A stretch of 44,075 bases of DNA. It comes from an uncultured Lachnospiraceae bacterium. Its GTDB lineage: Bacteria; Bacillota; Clostridia; Lachnospirales; Lachnospiraceae. The translations under genes and the position numbers were made by a program. The stretch spans positions 1-44,075 of the forward strand of contig CAJTPU010000027.1 of NCBI GenBank assembly GCA_910578335.1, written 5' to 3'. The notes beneath the pieces were generated by a model that made no database searches, had not been told where the DNA came from, and was given only the letters and a program-made list of their open reading frames with translations. This document shows, piece by piece, positions 41,600 to 44,075 of the stretch (position 1 is the first letter of the stretch; each line of letters begins with the position of its first letter).

Positions 41600-42510
41600 A
41601 CCTCCATCCAATTCCTAGGATGCCTATGCACAAGAATATCCTTCTGCTTTGTGTTTGACACATGTGTATAAATTTCCGTTGTGCTGATGGAGCTGTGTCC
41701 CAGCATTCGTTGTATGTAGCGGATATCGACGTCCTGCTCTAACAGGAGGGTGGCGAAGGAATGGCGGAACATATGCGGGGTGATGTGCTGGCTGATGCCG
41801 GCAAGCTTGGCGTAGCGGTTTATCATAAAGCGGACGGACTGGTCGGAAAGCTTGTGCCGGAGTCTGTTGACAAAGAAGTATCCGCAGGCGGCAATGTCTT
41901 CTGCAAAGATTTTCTGGTACAAAAGTAATGCGGACAGCACTTCCTGATTGCCGATTTGCAGAATTCTCTCCTTGGCGCCTTTCCCGTAAATGAGTACAGT
42001 ACTGCTGTTCAGGTCTATGTCGGATGGCTTTAGCGAGCAGAGCTCGGAGATTCTCATTCCGGTGGCAAAAAGCAGTTCAATCACGGCAATGTCCCGTATG
42101 TGGCAGCGAAGCTGGTAGCCGGAAGCAGCTTCTTTTTGCGTATAAAGTGTGGACAAAAAGGTCTGTATGGAGTGAAAAGGAATGGTCTTGGGGAGAAGCT
42201 TGGGCTCACGAAAACGGATATCCAGTTTGGGAAAGGGATTGTCGGACAACAGTTCTCTATACTCCAGATAGTGAAAAAACGCTTTCAGGCTTGCAATTTT
42301 GCGTTTGACAGTCTTGGTCTTGTATTTTTGGTGCAGGGTTGTGATAAAAATATCTAAAGTGTTTTTGGAAAAGCAGTCCGGCGAAGCAGGGCAAAAGCTT
42401 TTGTACTGTGTCAAATCTATCCGGTATGCTTTTAAGGTTTTGCAATCCAAACGTTTGCGGTATCTGCAATAGTCAATGTATTCTGTGATGTAAGTGTTTA
42501 AGGTATTCAT
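41587..42510 (-). CDS. XerC/XerD-like tyrosine recombinase, probable cassette invertase
   Basis: A 307-aa single-domain-pair recombinase. The N-terminal SAM-like domain (ITEYIDYCRYRKRLDCKTLKAYRIDL) binds DNA. The catalytic set is complete: Arg in TGMRISELCSLKPSDI, Lys in IYGKGAKERIL, HxxR in TPHMFRHSFATLL, His in MLGHSSISTTEIYTH and Tyr in the same block. Its gene ends inside the right 32-bp inverted repeat and lies just outside the cassette, the expected place for an invertase acting on that repeat pair. Codon use looks like that of the chromosome, unlike the AT-rich cargo. The housekeeping XerD role is possible but less likely given the repeats. Confidence 0.93.
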   Translation of the reverse strand: MNTLNTYITEYIDYCRYRKRLDCKTLKAYRIDLTQYKSFCPASPDCFSKNTLDIFITTLHQKYKTKTVKRKIASLKAFFHYLEYRELLSDNPFPKLDIRFREPKLLPKTIPFHSIQTFLSTLYTQKEAASGYQLRCHIRDIAVIELLFATGMRISELCSLKPSDIDLNSSTVLIYGKGAKERILQIGNQEVLSALLLYQKIFAEDIAACGYFFVNRLRHKLSDQSVRFMINRYAKLAGISQHITPHMFRHSFATLLLEQDVDIRYIQRMLGHSSISTTEIYTHVSNTKQKDILVHRHPRNWMEVNGG

Positions 42511-42603
42511 AAAAAGACATTCTCCTTGGTTTTTTGAAACTATTATGCGTGCTGATGGGTGAATTGTCCATTAAATTTAAACAAAATTCCAGCGGTTTGC
42601 GAC

Positions 42604-42632
42604 TTGTGACATGGTGGCGGGCATGATATAAT
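42604..42632 (+). promoter_or_regulatory. Promoter of the DUF3788-like gene
   Basis: TTGTGA (42604-42609), 17 nt, then TATAAT (42627-42632) with an extended TG at 42624-42625. Confidence 0.65.
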
Positions 42633-42668
42633 CAATTCGATAAAATTGTGGTTTGTGGAGGAGAAAAT

Positions 42669-43070
42669 ATGCCATCTCAATCAATTATGACGGAATTGCT
42701 TGGCGAATCCTTGTATGCGGTTTGGCAGGCGCTATGCTCGGCTATTGATGAAAAATACGATATGGAGCAGCTATGGAATACCGGCGGCAAAAATTGGACT
42801 TACGAGTATAAGTATCGCAGAGGCGGAAAAACGCTTTGCAGCTTATACGCAAAAAGTAATTGTATGGGTTTTATGATTATTTTTGGGAAAGACGAGAGAG
42901 CAAAATTTGAAAGTATAAGGGATACGCTTTCTCATGCTGTTTGCAGGCAATATGATGAAGCGCAAACCTATCATGACGGAAAATGGGTAATGTTTGAACC
43001 GACTGATACGACTGAGTTCGATGACTATATGAAACTGTTGGCAATGAAAAGAAAACCGAATCGAAAATAA
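42669..43070 (+). CDS. DUF3788-family protein
   Basis: A 133-aa soluble protein. WNTGGKNWTYEYKYRRGGKTLCSLYAK and FMIIFGKDERAKFESI are typical of the small DUF3788 group, whose members have an unknown role. No signal peptide or catalytic motif. I start at 42669 (MPSQSIMTE) because GGAGGAGA precedes it with proper spacing; the frame is open from 42648. It has its own promoter and stands alone. Confidence 0.78.
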   Translation: MPSQSIMTELLGESLYAVWQALCSAIDEKYDMEQLWNTGGKNWTYEYKYRRGGKTLCSLYAKSNCMGFMIIFGKDERAKFESIRDTLSHAVCRQYDEAQTYHDGKWVMFEPTDTTEFDDYMKLLAMKRKPNRK

Positions 43071-43252
43071 AAACCGGACTTTGTGCAGCATAGGGGATAA
43101 AAGTGAGGGGAAAACTGTCCCAATATTCATAAAAAGGTATTGAATGGGAAAAGGCACTTATGTAAAATAATGAGCGAAGTATGAGACAGATATGCGTGCA
43201 ATGCCATTTGGCAATGCAGGGCGTGGGAATACAGTTATAAATAGGGGCACAT

Positions 43253-43948
43253 ATGATAAGGATAGGAATCTGCGATGAGGCAGAAGAGGACTTGCAGATG
43301 CTCAGGGCGATTCTGCAGGATATGATAGAGAAAGCGTGTATGAATGCAGAAATATTATGCTTTCAGAGTGGAGAGGCGCTGTTATTTGAAATTGAGCAGA
43401 ATAAACGCATGGATATCATTCTGATAGAGATAGGACTGCAGGGAATCAATGGCGTGGAGACAGCGAGAAAAATCAGGAAGACAGATGTTAATACCTTGTT
43501 GATTTTTATTACACGTGACGGGCAGTATTGGAAAGAAATTATTAATGTACAGCCCTTTGCCCACATAGATAAGCCGATTGTAAAGGAGAAACTGGAAGAG
43601 GCTGTTGTGCGTGCCGTTGTGCTGGCGGGCAGCAGAGGGGGTATGATACAGTTTTCCAGCAGAAAAAAGGAATATAGAATACTTTTGCGGGAAATCTTTT
43701 ACTTTGAGAGTGACAAGAGAGAAGTTCTGGTGTTTTGTGAAAAGAAAACATATTCCTTTTACCGGAAGCTTGATGAGGTGGAAGAGGAATTAAAGCAATA
43801 TCATGAAAGATTTCTCAGGATTCACAAATCGTTTTTGGTTAATCCGGTTTATATCAAGGAACTTTCTTATGAAAAGATAATTATGTGTGATGGAAAAGAA
43901 ATTACCATAAGTCCCAAGTACAGAAAAATAATCAGGCAATATTTATAA
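43253..43948 (+). CDS. LytTR-family response regulator with substituted phospho-acceptor
   Basis: A 231-aa two-domain regulator. The N-terminal receiver has the acidic pair D8-E9 (ICDEAEED) and the conserved Lys at 107 (HIDKPI), but the usual phospho-Asp is Glu-59 (DIILIEIGLQGINGVE). The C-terminal LytTR DNA-binding domain (about 132-230) is intact: IQFSSRKKEYRILLREIFYFES, FLRIHKSFLVNPVYIKEL and ISPKYRKIIRQYL. Glu may mimic the phosphorylated state, so activity could be constitutive or controlled by other means. No partner histidine kinase lies within the window; one could follow. The start follows AGGGGC. It is followed by a terminator. Confidence 0.88.
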   Translation: MIRIGICDEAEEDLQMLRAILQDMIEKACMNAEILCFQSGEALLFEIEQNKRMDIILIEIGLQGINGVETARKIRKTDVNTLLIFITRDGQYWKEIINVQPFAHIDKPIVKEKLEEAVVRAVVLAGSRGGMIQFSSRKKEYRILLREIFYFESDKREVLVFCEKKTYSFYRKLDEVEEELKQYHERFLRIHKSFLVNPVYIKELSYEKIIMCDGKEITISPKYRKIIRQYL

Positions 43949-43949
43949 A

Positions 43950-43982
43950 AGCAGGCAGGGCTGGATGTGCCTGCTTTTTTAA
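43950..43982 (+). terminator. Terminator of the LytTR regulator gene
   Basis: AGCAGGCA (43950-43957) pairs with TGCCTGCT (43968-43975), 10-nt loop, followed by TTTTTT. Confidence 0.9.
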
Positions 43983-44075
43983 CAATGCAATGGCATGTGC
44001 ATAAAAGAGAGCGAAGTGACGGTTTGCTTCATTGTTAGTGTATAATTATTATTGGCATATATAGGAATTATTCCT
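43983..44075. other. Window end, no gene supported
   Basis: This is 93 bp of AT-rich sequence after the last terminator, ending in AGGAATTATTCCT, a short palindrome cut by the window edge. It may contain the upstream region of the next gene. Confidence 0.5.

Noticed and set aside
43185..43230. Imperfect hairpin TGCAATGCC/GGCAATGCA before the LytTR gene
   Set aside because: An internal mismatch and no T-tract or conserved context; kept out as unsupported.
44063..44075. AGGAATTATTCCT at the window end as a third copy of the cassette crossover site
   Set aside because: Only about ten bases resemble the 32-bp repeat centre, it is cut by the window edge, and AT-rich chance similarity is likely.

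Overview
The window looks like a chromosome segment of a low-to-mid GC Gram-positive anaerobe, most likely a gut Clostridium relative of the Lachnospiraceae type. This rests on strong AAGGAGG-type ribosome binding sites, consensus and extended -10 promoters, a fused chorismate mutase/prephenate dehydratase, a DUF815 ATPase beside a Ppx/Ppk1 pair, XRE and LytTR regulators, and a Wzx/Wzy-type exopolysaccharide cluster. No rRNA, tRNA or CRISPR array was seen. The family-level placement is inference.

Layout. 1-326: 36-bp tandem repeat and a long hairpin. 327-8151: rightward housekeeping genes (pheA, DUF815 ATPase, Ppx/GppA-HD, ppk1, maf, HAD phosphatase, small acidic protein), closed by a strong terminator. 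8327-9847: a tyrosine recombinase gene lying between two inverted, recombination-like 27-bp sites, a probable self-inverting segment just upstream of a surface/exopolysaccharide cluster. 9982-29779: secreted protein, GT-C-like membrane protein, Wzy-like/SH3 fusion, UDP-sugar dehydrogenase, two GT2 and two GT4 glycosyltransferases, an acyltransferase, two pyruvyltransferase-family proteins, a ferredoxin/FrhB-like protein, a Wzx flippase and a second GT-C paralogue. A self-contained rpn nuclease cassette with flanking inverted repeats sits inside this cluster at 16113-17500.

29815-32543 (minus): an AT-rich two-gene unit of unknown function (polytopic coiled-coil membrane protein plus soluble partner). 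32801-36740: a small XRE regulator, then two paralogous double-HTH regulators bracketing a trans-polyprenyl synthase/cis-prenyltransferase pair. 37086-42510: the most striking feature, a roughly 4.5-kb AT-rich cassette bounded by perfect 32-bp inverted repeats, with a XerC/D-like recombinase whose stop codon lies inside one repeat. A pentapeptide-repeat protein starts just inside one end. A DUF4760-like membrane protein plus an ATP-grasp/radical-SAM fusion start just inside the other end. Inversion would exchange which gene set follows the fixed outside promoter. 42669-44075: DUF3788-like protein and a LytTR response regulator with Glu at the usual phospho-Asp position.

How the parts may work together (inference). 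The DPM1-like GT2 could charge undecaprenyl phosphate for the GT-C enzymes. The GT2/GT4 enzymes would build the repeat unit, the acyl- and pyruvyl-transferases decorate it, Wzx flips it and the Wzy-like protein polymerises it. No priming transferase or chain-length regulator is in the window. Several switchable or self-contained accessory modules (two recombinase-linked inverted-repeat pairs, an Rpn cassette with a possible nested inhibitor gene, the membrane/coiled-coil pair) suggest a plastic surface-variation and possibly defence region.
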